A stretch of DNA of 64,000 nucleotides from Agrypnia vestita (GCA_016648135.1 JADDOH010011076.1:29666-93665); one strand, 5' to 3'; positions 11,384 to 24,458 are shown, counted from the stretch's first letter. Notes: generated by a model from the sequence alone, not told the origin. Translations and numbers: made by a program.

Positions 11384-12240
11384 AATACTCTCTCTTTAAT
11401 ACTTGCCACTTGAAAATGTTAAATCTCGGGATATAACAACAAAATTATATTTTTATAACATTTTTATGATTCAATGTTAATTCAACGTTTGCCAAATTTC
11501 CGATAAACCACTGCTGCGTGCTACAGTTGATGAAATATATTCTCATTAATAACTCAAAATTATTCGACGTTTAAAACGGAATTATGCTGACAATTCATCC
11601 ACGTTCTCCAACAACAGAAATTTATTGTTCACATTTACAGGGTAGAGGAAGTTAAATGCTCTCAATGAATATGTAAATTGCCATATTTATCTCTGCAGTC
11701 TGCTGTGTCGGTTGCTGTGGAAACCAGATGATATATTTCATTCAGAATTAGCACTTGATACTGATTTTCCTTATATTATAGAGAAAGTACCTGTTTGCCT
11801 ACATAGGTATATAGTTATATACCTAGTGCACTCATATACGTGCGTATGTGCAATAGTACATGTATAAAACATTTAGAATAATACAGGCTGTAATAAGTAA
11901 TTGATTATCAAGTTATCAACTGGTCTGGGTTTCGTCCCGAGTGAAAAATAAGCACGTTGCTACTTTGTAATAGATCGATAAATAATAAATAGATTCTTAA
12001 CGTCTAAATTAAACTACTTGAGTGTGAGAAGAAAAACTAAAAAATTCAAAATTATAGCAACGATAAAACAATACTCGATAAAACAGATTATAATAATGTA
12101 AAAGCATCGGTAAAACAGATTATTTATGTCGTGAATACAAAGTTTTAAATAATCAAGAATAAATAAAGAACACGAATGAATTCATAGTATTATAAGAATT
12201 CTTTCGCAACAGTTTTGTAAATCAGTGATGCTCTCATATA
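11384..12240. other. No recognisable feature
   Basis: AT-rich sequence between a MITE and the RTE-like LINE. No domain, RNA or repeated motif was recognised. Confidence 0.45.
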
Positions 12241-12270
12241 AGAATATTTTCTGTATTTTCACTCTTGGCA

Positions 12271-14344
12271 CTACAACCCTTGGTGGGTCTTGGCCTCCTC
12301 GATAAACTTCCTCCACTCATCTCGGTCTAGTGCCAGCTCTCTCCAGCTCCTAAGCTCTAAGGCAGAGATGTCTTTGAGGACGTTGTCACTCCATCTTAAT
12401 TTTGACCTTTCTAAGCTCCTTCGCCCTATTGGCCTTGAGTTCAGCAGGGACTATGGTGCTTGATGCTCGGACATTTTCTCCACATGACCCAGCCACCAAA
12501 GTCTTCCCAGTTTTATAAATTTTGTGACGTTTGGCTCCTTAAATAGAGTATATTCATTTCATTTGTAACGTCTGCGCCAAAGTCCATTTTCTAGAACCGG
12601 TCCAAAGAAACGCCTCAAAATTTTCCTTTCAAAAACGTCCTGTGCTCGCTTATTCCTCTTAGTTAGTACCCACGTCTCAACTGCGTACGTGAGCACTGGC
12701 CGACAGCAGTCTGGATTTTATCTGCTTTTGTAGGCGGAAAAAGCGCTCACTATGCGCTTCTGGATCCCCTCTGTAGCGTTATTGTTGCTTGTTATCAGGG
12801 ATCCTAGGTATGTAAATCCTGGTAGCGTTTCAAAATTTTAACTTCCACACGACAGAGTTGGGATTTTTTGATTCTATCCTACGGCCCTGTATTTGGTCTT
12901 CTGCTGGTTTACTATGTGACCCATGTTTTTGGCAGAACTTTCAAGATTTATAAAGGCATTACGTAACGCATCGGGAGTTTTTGCAATTATGTCGATATCA
13001 TCAGCGTAAGCTAATAGTTGCACAGACTTGTCAAATATCATTGCTCTTATCTCAATTCCTGAGTCACGAATAACTTTTTCTAAGGCTATATTGAATAAGA
13101 GGCAGGCCAATCCATCTATTTGTCTTACCCCGTGGAGCGCTTCAAAGGGCTCGAACAGATCACTGCCAACCCTGACTCTACACGTTACTGGGGACATTAT
13201 TAGTTTCACCAGATTGATCAACTTACGCGGTATTCCAAACTCACTCATTGCATTGTACAATGCATTCCTATTTATGCTAGCATACGCGGCCGTGAAGTCT
13301 ACAAAGAGATGATGAGTTTCGACATTGTATTTTAACGTTTTTTCTAAGATCTGTCTGAATGAGAAAATTTGATCAATGCATGATTTGCCGCATTGGTAGT
13401 TGCCAATGATTTCCTCAGACATTGGGAGCAATCTTTTGTATAAGATGTTGGACATTATTTTATAGCCGGTATTTAACAACGTTATTCCCCTGTAATGTAT
13501 TTTATAGTATTTTATAACCGGTATTTAACAACTTTATTCGCCTGCACTCGAGTTGGTCGCCTTTCTTGTGTAGTGGACACACAATTCCTAGTCTCCACTC
13601 TTCGAGCATCTCTTCTTCTGTCCATACTTTTTGAATTAGGTTGTGCAGGTATTGGACAAACTCTCCACCTGCTGCTTTAAATAATTCAGCCACCACCTCC
13701 TCTGACCCGGAGGATTTGTTGTTTTTCAGCTGACTTATTGCCTGCTTCACTTCCTCCAGTGAAGGGGGTTAAGAATTGTCAAAGTGTAAATCATCTCCCG
13801 TGCTGTCCACCGTGTTGTGCTCCACCTCTACAGAGTTGTTATTGAGAACCGTGTCATAGTACCTCACCCATCCCCTCAGCATGTCAGGCTTTTCACTCAG
13901 TATCACTCCATTCTCGTCCTTGCAGATATTTATTTTCGGTTTAAACTCAGCTCTCATGCTATTTACGTTTTTGTAGAAAAGCCAACTCTCATTCTTAAGC
14001 CTGAGTACTTCAGCCTCTCTAATTTCTGTTTCTAGAAATTCACGTTTCTTTTTCCTACTTTTTTTTACCTGCATCTTCTTTTTTCTCTTCCTTGTTTCCC
14101 TATAGGTGTCCATACGTCGTCTTGGGCAGCCTTGTTGTAACGTTTTTTGATAGAGTTTCTTTTTCGTTACTTCTGCGCAGTCCGAGTCAAACCAATGGTT
14201 TCTACTGATTACTGGGATTTCTTTGCCCAGGGTTTCGAGAGCAGCTGTTGTCAGTAGGTTTTTGCAGGTTCCCCATTGTGAGTTGATATCAGGTTTTTTT
14301 TTGGAAAAATGATATTCTCGTACTCGGAACAAAATATTGTACAT
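12271..14344 (-). pseudogene. RTE-like non-LTR retrotransposon, frameshifted
   Basis: Reading leftward: an endonuclease-RT linker (14344-13769), RT fingers (13750-13502) and RT palm (13479-12874) with LFVDFTAAYASINR and the catalytic AYADDIDIIAK, then a C-terminal part in other frames. That part includes LTYGSGTWVL-like and LWWLGHVEKMS-like blocks and ends EEAKTHQGL, stop at 12271-12273. This ending is typical of RTE-type elements. The conserved RQGDG reads RQIDG here. Frameshifts and a 13.5-kb tandem duplication break the frame. The 5' endonuclease core is missing, so the copy is 5' truncated at about 14344. It is not a host gene. Confidence 0.85.
13455..13535 (-). repeat. Tandem duplication of about 45 bp inside the LINE
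   Basis: The block coding LLNTGYKI occurs twice (CCGGTATTTAACAACGTTAT at about 13466 and a near copy at about 13518). The duplication separates RT fingers from palm and shifts the frame, so it is one of the lesions that inactivated this copy or happened after its death. Confidence 0.75.
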
Positions 14345-14548
14345 AAATTTTATATATAATTAAATTATTCATTAATAATTTTATGAAACAATTTGGTCAT
14401 ATATATATATATATATTTTATTAAGATGAAGCATTATAATTATTGTCCTTGATTAGTTACCTGTTTGTATTTGCTACCTATATGACCAGAAAAATTAAAT
14501 AAAAAATTGGTAATTTTTTCGTACCAAGTGATAAATAAATATGTCTTT

Positions 14549-16735
14549 TTAGAGGTATGAATGACAGAAAACACATCAAAATCGTGGTAATGGTCAAAAT
14601 GGGTAAAGGTATTGGCTTTATGGAAAAATAATTTTATGCCATTAGTGTATAAATATAAGGATTTTTTTTTAGGATTGACAACACATTTTTCACAGTCAGA
14701 GCTGATTTGTGTTTAATTTGGTTTGCTATTTTACCGTGAATGAACTTAACGCCAGGACAGCGCTTTCAAATGGTGCAAATTTATTAAGATAATCGTAATT
14801 ATAATATGTTTACGATTATCAAGCATCTATTTGTAGATGTTCTGGATATTATCAATAAACATTAATATCATCAAATTATCTTTAGTTATAATAATTATAA
14901 TAATAAAGCCTATAGGGGAGACCGGAGTTGGTTGTCACACTTTATTCTCAGAGTTTATGTGATTTATTTTAAGCAATTTTTACAATTACTATTTCATATC
15001 AAAAGGATCCGGCTAACTTCTTAGTAAAAAAAAGTTTGAATAGTAAGTGCCAGTTAGGGAAAAAATGATGTTAAGTACGAAAATAAATTTGTGACAACCT
15101 ACCCCGCTTCAGGGGGTAGGTAGGTTTCCTTGAGCCCACAACTTGTCACTTTGGCGCTGAATCCAAAGCTCTTTGGACATCCTGAATATTTTATATATTT
15201 ATTATATATAATCTAAGTTTACAGAAGATAAGACAGATATCTTTTTCGTTTTCTTACATTCACCATCATCAAAATAATTTTTATTTATCCCATTTTTGCC
15301 TTTTCGTTTTCAGTGTTAAGTCAGTGTTGAATCTTTTGTCGTTTATTTGAATCTTCATTACATAAAACAGTTCTTTTCACTTAATTTTTCTTTTTTTCAC
15401 TTTCTTTTTTATGCGTTCAATGTTTTTTATGTGTATTTTATTCAGTATTATAGATTAAAATGTTTTCTTTGCTACTTTATTTCTCTTCAAAGGTAGAGCC
15501 TTGATCAATGTTCGCATGGTATGGGTGATTTTATTAAACCACTTGAAACAGATTGAGGATTTAAATTTTTTTGTTGCATATCAGAGTTCTGTGGTGAGTT
15601 TTTGATTTTCTAAGTCAACTAAAGAATGTCTTCAGATGCAACTGTAGACCTTTTTTTTGAGAATACTGGAGCGATATGCTTTTGTCTTTCGAAATGATTT
15701 TCTGTAGTTTATAACCTGTTGCTAATAAAAACTTTACGATCCTGAAACGCGCTGCGGTCAATGGGGAAAGTGCCACAAAATGTGAATCCTGCCATTATGT
15801 TAGAAGTACATATCAACAGCCAAGGGAAAACTTTTTGAAATGAAATATATATAAATATCATAAATAATCAATGTTGAACCCGGATAATTCAATATCCTGT
15901 AAAACAACTATAATAACACATTTCTCCAACTCAATATAGTCGCTAAAAACAGAGCGGTCTAACCAACGGCTGCAAGCAATTGGGTACTATATGGTGAAAA
16001 TGAGATAATAATAAAGCTGTTATCTTTTTCCCGTTTTAGACATTCTATGGAAAGATAATATCCAAGACTTAACGTGACGAAGACTTAACATACGTAAAAA
16101 TGCTTCAGAAATTGACGAATGGAAGAAAATGAAAAACGGACGAACAATTATTTATTCATCCATCCTGATGGGTTACTTCCACCCTGGAAACCAGTTAATC
16201 CATCTCTGATGATAAAATGAACCCTAATAAATAATTACTTTTTTAAATTACCATTACATTTATTATAACATGTAACAAAGTTTTTGTGACAACTTGACCC
16301 AAACGGTAACAATTACACTTCAACAGATTAAATATTAAAATAATCAGAAATTAACAACTTTTACATTGAGTAATCGTAGTACTGAGTATACACTACGAAA
16401 ATAAATGCAAAAATTAAATAAACATTCATGTTCTTACATGATGAACAGATAGTTTAAATTAGCTTTTTTAGCGTTTTTAACAAGTCACTGAAACAATCAG
16501 TTATTACAACACGCTGAAGTAAACTGGTGTATTTTCGGTATGCAAAAGGGTACAATGGTATACGTGTGCATGGTTTTGATGTATTACTAGGGATTTATGA
16601 GCAATAGTTTTTCTGTTATAGCTTTTGTGACAACCTACCCAGTGACAACCAACCCCGGTCTCCCCTACCGCAGCCATAACCACGATTTTTGTGTTATATT
16701 TCATTTTAAAGTTCTATATCTCTGGAAAAACAGTT
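14549..16735. mobile_element. MITE split by a later DNA transposon
   Basis: The left part (about 14549-14912) and right part (16668-16735) carry inverted ends: TTTTTAGAGGTATGAATGA on the left and the mirror of ATATAGAACTTTAAAATG on the right, with AATCGTGGTAATGG/CCATAACCACGATT further in. The same family is found uninterrupted at 56123-56528. The 1.75 kb between the halves is a separate element with its own ends. Confidence 0.7.
14915..16665. mobile_element. 1.75-kb DNA transposon, TA target duplication
   Basis: Terminal inverted repeats of 24 bp begin GGGGAGACCGG and continue with RGTTGGTTGTCAC, one mismatch between ends. TA dinucleotides flank both ends (14913-14914 and 16666-16667), as expected for the Tc1/mariner/pogo group. 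A related GTGACAACCTACCCCG lies inside near 15091. No transposase domain could be read, so this is a non-autonomous or decayed copy. It interrupts the older MITE. Confidence 0.75.
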
Positions 16736-19258
16736 TTAATATTTTTGAAAAGAATTTATAAATAATTCTTATAAATTTACATAAGATAACACAACAAAAT
16801 TTCATTTTGTATAATAAATAAGTTCGATAAACACAAAAAATTGTGATTAATTTATTTTTGACAAAAATATTTAATATCATTCTTATTAAACATTAAACAT
16901 ACGAATTACAGAGACTATTTTTGTAAAACATGTTTTGTTAAAAATGTATAGTAAAAAATAAACAGGTAAACAAATAATAAACTAATTTTAAAAAAAATCA
17001 TTATCTGATTTATGACTTTTAGTTATCATTAGTTTAAAGATCAGCAAAAGAACTGGAAGTTTTTAGTATTATTTTTTGGTGCCTACATTTCATTTGAGAC
17101 CTGAGGAATCATTTGCGAAGACGGGTGTAGTCATTGAAGCGAAGCGTGTCGTGGCTTAACATTGATTTTTCGCAAATACACACTTCGCCTCTGAAATTAC
17201 TTTCCCTCTGTCGGCAGAAGAATGACATCACATTTTCAATAGGAAATAATATTTAATCTTCAGAAAAATTCGAAATGGTATTCAAAGAATAAATAAGAAA
17301 AATAAAGAAAATTTAGACACTAGAGTGAAAATATTTCCTTATTTTCTGATTTAGTATTTATTAAAATCTAAAATTCATAATTTTAATTCTTTTCAAAAAA
17401 GTCGTTTTAATAGTAAATATTCAACATATATACATTACAGATGTCTCATTGAGACGAAGCCAATTATTTTATTTATTCATGTGGGAAATTAATATTGATA
17501 AATAATGGATGTATCATGTGTTTGCTTAATGTATATTTGGCCTCACTAGGACTTTTGTCTTATTTTTAATTTCAAACGATGTTTTTAGTATATATTATAC
17601 ACATATATTATACACATATATATATATATATACATATATTGCGGATATATTTATTCGAACCGTATGTTTTTCCGAGAAACGATTCTCGACGTTTCGTTGA
17701 CTGCTTATTCGACGTCATAAGGAGGACGACCTTTACCCGCGGAGGTAGAGGGCGGACTGATTACTGCTTTCGAGGGCTTTCACTTCTTCTACAATAGAGG
17801 TTGCCCGGGTGCAATATGTACTAGTTACGTCGGCGGTTCTAGAAGTTCGTCATTCGACAATTCTTCATAATAGGAAGAATATGTTTTCCATCATCTGTTA
17901 TAATACGTGAAGGAGGACGTTCGGAACTTTCTTCTTCGCCTTGAGAGTTGAAAAAGATCCACAAAAAAATAAAATATTTTTAAAAACAGTATTTTTTAAA
18001 ACATAAATTGCATGTAAACGTATTAACAGGTTTTTCTATAATTGTAACAAATTTAAGATAATCGTTAACTTTGTAATATTTTTGAATAAAAAAGACATCT
18101 CACACGCCGTTCAGTCATAAAAGGCCCACAAAGTGGAGCAATTTTCTTCATTTTTAAAACATCGAAGGTTCGGTAATTTATTAATCAATTATTTAATTTA
18201 GTTTATGACATTTTAATAAGATATTCGTATTTAAAATATATGTAACCTGATGAATAAATTTTTTAAATTAGATATGTTCCTACAAAAATGTGATAAAAAA
18301 CGAAAGAGAAGATATGGGAAAAAATGGTGAAATTTGCTCATTCTGCTAGACGATCGCCTTAATACATTTGTATGTACCCAAAAAATCTTTAATGTTATAT
18401 TTTTTATTATATAATTCTATCTTAAGAAATATATAATATATTGACATTTACTGTGAATCAATTTCAAGTGAATGAGTACGTACTGAACGTTTGTGTAGAA
18501 ATTATTATTGGCGTTTTTTTTTACAACGCCTGGTTATTTATGAAAAGTATCTTCACCAGTTTTCAATTTTCTGTGCATCAAAAATGTTTATCATAGGAAA
18601 ATATGCACGTCGTGGCTATTTAGGGCTGCATGAGAGGCAACCCTTCCCATGGGAAATATTCTGCCCCCGAAGTGTTACGGTACATCCGGCCACTCTGCTG
18701 TACGAGGCACTTCCGTCACAAAGTCATCGTGCCGAGGATGCAGAGAAGCCTTGGATTCTTTTGAACCCTTTCTCCGAGAGGATCACTGCGCGAGACTTGT
18801 CGACCAGGACGCCATCCTTTTAAGGGCTTTGCTCTTTACTATAAAACTTTACATCTATAGGGTAGGTATACGTACCGTTATGTTATTAAGGCAGAAGAAA
18901 TACATCGAGACAATATTTTCTTGGTAAAATCAAAACCGCATTTATACAGAATTGGACAAATGAAAATTTATTACGTGAATATTTATTTTATTTCCACTTT
19001 GAAAACATGTTCATTAATTTTTTAACGTTTTATTTTTATCTTTGTTATTTTACCTACTCATATGAGGAAGGCCGCTATACAGCTACGTGATACGGCAGGC
19101 AGTAGGTCTCGTGACTATGTATTTAATTAAATAGGTGAAAAATGTAAACTTTCAGTTGTTCGAAAAACATATTATATTAATAATATATCTTTTATAAACT
19201 GACCATTTTTACAGTTTTACATATATATATTTTGCTTGAGGTTTCCGCGAGCGCTATT
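16736..19258. other. No recognisable gene; TA/CA microsatellite
   Basis: Contains a (TA)n/(CATA)n microsatellite at about 17592-17640 and a locally GC-richer stretch at about 18600-18830 with an open frame of 110 codons and no recognised domain. There are no splice borders or repeat partners that would support a gene. Confidence 0.45.
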
Positions 19259-19533
19259 GTATGGAATAAAAGTAGATTATGAAATATCTTGCGTTTCCTG
19301 TAAATGGTCTCCCTGAGAATACCTAAGCCGACGTTTCGACACGTTATCACGTGCCATTGTCAAGGTTAAAAAAGCCTCAAAAGTTACGAACTAGCCGTAC
19401 TTGTTCGCGGGTGACATGAAAGTCTCCCACCAATAAGGCTTGACAATGGCACGTGATACTTTGTCGAAACGTCGGCCTCAGGGAGACTATTTACAGGAAA
19501 TGAATATTCCAGAATCTACTTTTTTCCATATAT
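19259..19533. repeat. Inverted pair of PLE-type terminal segments
   Basis: Left arm 19259-19369 and right arm 19438-19533 are reverse complements with a spacer of about 70 bp. Both contain the hairpin-GAAACGTCGGC motif (minus strand at 19328-19365, plus strand at 19439-19478) and GGGAGACYATTTACAGGAAA. The single-sided relative is at 6163-6330. PLE ends are known to be found in inverted arrangements. Confidence 0.7.
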
Positions 19534-19675
19534 ATATATATATATAATTTTCTTTTTACCGACATTGGTATTGTATCGTTTTTAATTATCAAATAAAAAA
19601 AATTAAAACATAAGCTTCACATACACACACACAACAAAAAATAAAACATGAGTTAGTTTAATAATAATTTTATAT

Positions 19676-19990
19676 TTACTCCCTTTATATTAACTCGTGG
19701 CGTCTGCTTGTCTTCTTGTCTGACGAAAAAACTTTGGATCCATTTTAAACCCCTTTCCCGTGATCCAATCGAGCTGAAACTCAAGCAGACTTATGGCGAC
19801 GATCAAGAAGATCTGTTTTTCAAATTTTGAATTGTTTTTTCATACAACTTATTAAGTTGTATAAAAATATTTCAACGCGTCCGGTATACGCGAAACCTGA
19901 TTATAATATAATTTTGGATTTTTGGAAATTTTTTATTACTCCCAGCCCAACGCGTAGGTTAAGTGAAAAAAATTTTTCAACTAGTAAATG
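19676..19990. repeat. Dispersed repeat shared with 46425-46750
   Basis: TTACTCCCTTTATATTAACT, GCGTCTGCTTG and CTTGTCTGACGAAAAAACTT recur at 46425-46530 in the same order, with TTTCCCGTGATC and GAGCTGAAACT further on. It is a decayed dispersed element of unknown type; no coding sequence is seen. Confidence 0.6.
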
Positions 19991-20170
19991 AGAAAGGGAG
20001 TGTAATAAAAACTTGTTTTTTATGGGTTACTTTTTTACTACTCAATTTTCCAAGGCAATAAAATCTCTCATGAACACCATCATTCTTCAGCTTTAATACA
20101 TCATCACCTACAATTTTAATGCCAAATCTACCAATAATATTTATGGTGTTTATTTAAAGTTTTGGGTAGG

Positions 20171-20335
20171 TTACTTCCAGGTAGGTAGTTTCAATTAACT
20201 AGTACGAACACGGAATGCGTGTCGCATCAATTTTCTTACTATTTTCAAAATAAGCTAAACGATTGTGCTGTGAAAATGGGACTAATTGCTGGTGTCCTGG
20301 AATGTTCGAACCACCGAGATCCACCAGTATAATTC
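20171..20335. repeat. SINE-like copy related to 9739-9960
   Basis: Shares CTTACTATTTTCAAAATAAG, AAGCTAAAC and a GGAATGTTCGAACCACC segment with the element at 9739-9960. The tRNA A box is not visible here, so this is a partial or diverged copy. Confidence 0.45.
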
Positions 20336-20671
20336 ACAGACCATCAAAAAATATAGACATGAACGTAATTTTTTTGGTACATAAACTGGTACACAAACCA
20401 CAAAGGCTGGTTCCAGTACAGTTGACGTGTTTAAAATAATTATCAAGAGCTCGTAAATTTTTTAACAATTATGAAAATGTCACACTAAATAATCTTAATA
20501 ATTTCCTAGTAAATAAGTCACGTTTTATTACAAGAAAATGTTTCAAATTAAGTGACTCGAGTTGGGAACAGTTATTATAAAAATTAAAAAAAACAACGTC
20601 TTTTGTAAAAAGTACATTTTGATTTCTAGAGGAATTAATTATGCAAGAATAAAAACTTTAATTGCAACGTA

Positions 20672-20763
20672 TGTGACTATATAGGACTATATACGACCTA
20701 TAGGACTATACAGGACTATATAGGATCTATATAGGACTATATAGGACTATACAGGACTATATA
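20672..20763. repeat. Tandem 10-11 bp repeat (GGACTATATA)n
   Basis: About eight imperfect copies of AGGACTATATA occur in a row, interrupted by variants such as CGACCTATA and GGATCTATA. This is a simple minisatellite with no coding sense. Confidence 0.85.
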
Positions 20764-21464
20764 CTACGCAAGGGGGTACATTTTACCGCTGTGATCCATT
20801 TCCCTCGCCTAAAGTAGGGGTCTATTTTATCTCTATAATTATTCGTATACTGTGCTGTAATTATTATTTTGGTTTAAAACATTCTAATACCTATTTACTG
20901 ATCTGTTAAAAAAGCACTCAATATTTTAAAAAGGTTTGAATTTAAAATCTTAAGTATTATTAATACATCGTTAAATTAATTATATACATTGATTCGTGAC
21001 TGCCTACAAATATTAGTATGGTAAAAGCAAACAAAGTCAAACTGAGCGAACTTCGAATAATATTCAAGGAAACGAGGTGAGAATCTTAACTATGTAATGC
21101 TTAAGCAAATACACCAAAGCGTAAATAAAACCGATTCGTTCTGTTACTTGGTTGAATTATTCATTTTCTCCGCTAACTTTACAAACTATTTGATATCTTT
21201 AGATTGAAGAAAATTTTACAACTCCAACCTTGAAAAAATAAATATAAAACTATGGATAAATACAGAAAATTACAGTATAATATATTATTGAGTAGTATAC
21301 TATCTCAAAAAATAAAATAGCCTTGTTCAACTGATTTTGAGACAAAATTATTAAACATAGTGCTTTTCAATATACTCGTACAGTCTTCTTTGAAGCTCTA
21401 AATAATGTGTTATGTGGATCCCAAAAGAATCGAACTAGTGAATAGTCAGATATCCAGATGTAAA
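20764..21464. other. No recognisable feature
   Basis: AT-rich single-copy-looking sequence up to the outer border of the left palindrome arm. The bases just outside the arm (GATGTAAA) do not match those outside the right arm (TATATATC), so no target duplication flanks the palindrome. Confidence 0.5.
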
Positions 21465-22560
21465 GGAGCCTGTACACATTGGCCGAGGTTGGCCCAAAGT
21501 AAGGTTGGCCCAATGTGTACAGGGCGTTTTGGCCGTGCGTAGAGACGTTTGCCAAACTTGGCTTGGTAGTCGGTTTTTCGAGCACACATCAAAAGAAAGA
21601 GGCGTGGCTCAAGTTGTCAACTTTTTTTAGGGTTGTCAACTTTTTTTACAAGAAATAAAGTATATTTAAGTCTGAGGAGAATATTAAACAGTATTTTAGA
21701 AAAATGAACAGTATTTTATTTATTTAATGTATTAAATACATATTTTTTAGAGCTTCTCACACAACTTATTAATTTACACTCTTTTTAGAAACTTCATACG
21801 CCTCACCACAATTATAACTAAAATTTAAATAAATGAGGAGCTCATGTTTTATTAAATTAATATTTGCTCTATTTCTATCCTCCCGTCACTTTGCATTCAT
21901 TACTGAAAAAATTCTTTCAGTAAATGCTGAGGTGGCGGGAACAGAAAGTAGGTATGAGACAATTTTAGTAATATTTTTAAATTCTTCTGAGTTGTTTACT
22001 TATAAATGGCTCCACTTTTGGCCAGTACTCATTTCAAGAAAATCTTTGTCTTCTGATACTTTTTTATAAATTACTTTGAAATTTGATAATTCTGAATATA
22101 AATCATCCATACTAATATTTCTGTGAGCGTTTCAGTCTGAAACTTATAGTCTTACGAGTTTTGATGCTGAAAACAGTATTTTGTATACTTTGTTTTTGTT
22201 CAATGTATGATGTAGTGAAAAACAATATGATACTGTTTTTAACAGCATAGCTGGCAACCCTAGGCTCAGCCGGCAACGCGCAACGCGCTTCGATCATTGC
22301 GTGGTTGGCCGACGCTGACGTTGGCTAATGTGTAATCGCTGTCCGCCATTTTGCGAGGTTGGCCGTCTGCGAGATTGGAACGACCATGTACACATTGGCT
22401 GGGTTGACCTAATGCGACATTCGGCCAATGTGTACATGGGGTTTTGGCCGTGCGTAGCACACGTTTCTCGAAGTTGGTTCTTTTTCCATTTCTTGTCGGT
22501 ATTTGAACACACATCAAAGGAACGGAATCACCAATCACGAAACATGAAGCTATCGTGAAG
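21465..22560 (-). mobile_element. Internally deleted hAT transposon (left arm)
   Basis: Both ends show CCTGTACACATTGGCC-type termini with subterminal GAGGTTGGCC repeats (21465-21520 and 22385-22442), and each end is itself a short hairpin of about 22 bp per side. Only the 3' part of a transposase lies between them. hAT elements typically have short terminal repeats with repeated subterminal motifs. No 8-bp target duplication was found. Confidence 0.6.
21769..22110 (-). pseudogene. hAT transposase dimerisation domain (left arm)
   Basis: The minus strand gives MDDLYSELSN, an aromatic GQKWSHL segment, then LLSVPATSAFTERIFSVMNA followed by RNRANINLIK and ELLIYLNFSYNCGEAYE. This is the conserved C-terminal dimerisation block of hAT transposases of the KIAA1586-like type. 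A TAA after KWSHL and a TGA where the family has Trp (after MNAK) break the frame. The TGA is also present in the right-arm copy, so the gene was dead before the palindrome formed. The DDE catalytic part is absent. Confidence 0.82.
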
Positions 22561-22761
22561 CAAGACATTCAACTTAATTGAATTATTATTAGTCGTACGA
22601 ACAGAAATTAATTTTGTGTACAATGAATGAGTTTTGTAACTCATATAATTTATTTCGAATATCACTTTTTTTTATTTGATTCGTCAAACCGATTGAAATT
22701 AATAAATATGAATGATAATTTATATAAAATAACTTTTTAAACACTTTTTTATTGATAAAAA

Positions 22762-22800
22762 ATTCAACATGTTTCGAAGCCAATGGCTTCTTCGTCAGGA
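22762..22800 (-). ncRNA. Hammerhead-like motif (left arm, inverted tail)
   Basis: Minus strand: CCTGACGA, extra A, GAAGCC-ATT-GGCTTC, GAAAC, then ATGTT. The palindromic ACATGT could form stem III only weakly or between two molecules. Stem I is short (2 pairs seen). Confidence 0.45.
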
Positions 22801-23127
22801 TAACAAAAATAATATTTAATTATAGATCAAAATATTAAAAAGGTATATATGGAAAATGACAATATAAAGTACCTACTTAACATGAAAATAAATTTAAAAG
22901 ATAACTATTTGCAAAAAGGACCTGATTATTTATAACATTCAATTTACTATTAACACTCTTTCTTATTTCCAAAATTTCTAATTTATCAAACTGTGATTCT
23001 GTATAATTTGTATGTAAATTTTGTAAACTTTCGAAACATGTTCAATTTTTTTTTCAATAAAAAAGTGGTGTTTACAATGTTATTTTATATAAATTGTAAT
23101 TAATGCACCACAAAATAGTTTAGCTTT

Positions 23128-24270
23128 ATTTGAAGAAGAAGTTATTAAAGCGAGTACGACTAAAAAAGCAATATTCTACAAAAAATTAATGATCAAGTAT
23201 AGATTGATTTGTTTAAATTTATTCTTTTTACGTGAATGCATTAAACGTCAAATTATCCCAAACTATATTACTTTTTCTGTGAGTTCTGCTTTATTATTTA
23301 TGTATTATAATATGCATTTTTTTGGAAAAGATATGTTGATGACATTTTATGTATATGGACTGGTCCTGAAATACAACTAATTTTTTTTCATAATTTCTTA
23401 AATAAACTACATAAAAGGAATCATTTACCATAGAAATAAAAAATTCTAGCATAAATTATTTGGATTTGAAGCTTTCAATTGTTAATAATAAAATTGATTT
23501 TAACATATTTCGTAAAGATACATATACAGATACAGTTATACACAATTCTTCTCCCCATCCATATTCTTAAAAATTGTCAACTTTTCACTCAATGTTGAAT
23601 AGATTAATTAATATTCCATTATCTGTTGATAATTTTAATATCGAATTAAACATTATTAAACAGATCGCGTTTAATAATGGTTATGATAAAAAATTAATTG
23701 ATATTATGTTAAATAAAAGGTACAAGAATTTTTTTTTTTTAATCTTTTGTTTTTGATTCTGATAAACATTGGAGGAAACTTATATTTATAAATAATGAAA
23801 TTTCAAATTCAATAGTTATATAGTGGTGAAAACAAAGTAATTTGTGTTTTATTTTAATAATAATGTCACCACAAAGTTCAAGCCTTCATACAGAAGAAGA
23901 AAAAATATTCTTCGAACAGTTAAAAATACCTTAAATGTTATTCCAACAGCTATTTATACTAATAATAAATTAAAAAACTACATATTAAATAATAAAGATA
24001 AGGATAAATTTTTTTTAAATTCGGGTGTTTATAAGTTGATTTGTAATGATTGTGATTATTTTTATATAGGAAAAACGTGTAGAAATTTTGAAGTTAGAGT
24101 TAAGGAACACTTAAGGTGTTTAAATAGTAATAATTATTCCGAATTTTCTAACCATATTTTGGCTATGGATCATTCTTTTGATATTAATAAGGGTTTACAA
24201 ATTTTACATACAAATTATACGGTTTGATAAATTAGAAATTTTGGAAATAAGAAAGAGTGTTAATATTAAG
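23128..24270 (+). pseudogene. PLE reverse transcriptase + GIY-YIG (left arm)
   Basis: In the frame from 23323 one reads WKRYVDDILCIWTGPEIQ, the PLE RT motif with catalytic YVDD at 23332-23343, then LNKLHKRNH, SINYLDLKLS-like and HNSSPHPYS-like blocks, and IKQIAFNNGYDKKLI typical of the PLE thumb. A stop follows NHLP, and further frame changes occur at about 23570 and 23755. The endonuclease part (23844-24227) has LNSGVYKLICNDCDYFYIGK and RVKEHLRCLNSNN, the GIY-YIG nuclease. The RT before YVDD is frameshifted at a T-run. The element is not active as it stands. Confidence 0.8.
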
Positions 24271-24420
24271 TTGAATGTTATAAATAATCAGGTCGTTTTT
24301 GCAAATAGTTATCTTTTAAATTTATTTTCATGTTAAGTAGTTACTTTATTTTATCATTTTCCATGTATAAATTTTTAATATTTTCATCTATACTTCGATT
24401 TTTAAATTTTATTTTTGTTA

Positions 24421-24458
24421 TCCTGACGAAGAAGCCATTGGCTTCGAAAAATGTTGAT
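24421..24458 (+). ncRNA. Hammerhead-like motif (left arm, PLE 3' end)
   Basis: TCCTGACGA, extra A, GAAGCC-ATT-GGCTTC, GAAAAATGTTGA. Same hairpin as in the inverted tail, but the C after GAAA has become A, which weakens stem III. Confidence 0.45.

Noticed and set aside
18491..18927. Overlapping open frames of 110 and 92 codons
   Set aside because: Two frames of the same stretch are open, which suggests chance; no recognisable protein feature.
20672..20763. Possible CRISPR-like array of short repeats
   Set aside because: Units are contiguous 10-11 bp with no spacers; the context is eukaryotic. It is a simple minisatellite.
22266..22568. 100-codon minus-strand frame at the hAT end
   Set aside because: It translates the subterminal repeats of the hAT element; the mirror frame in the right arm has the same cause.
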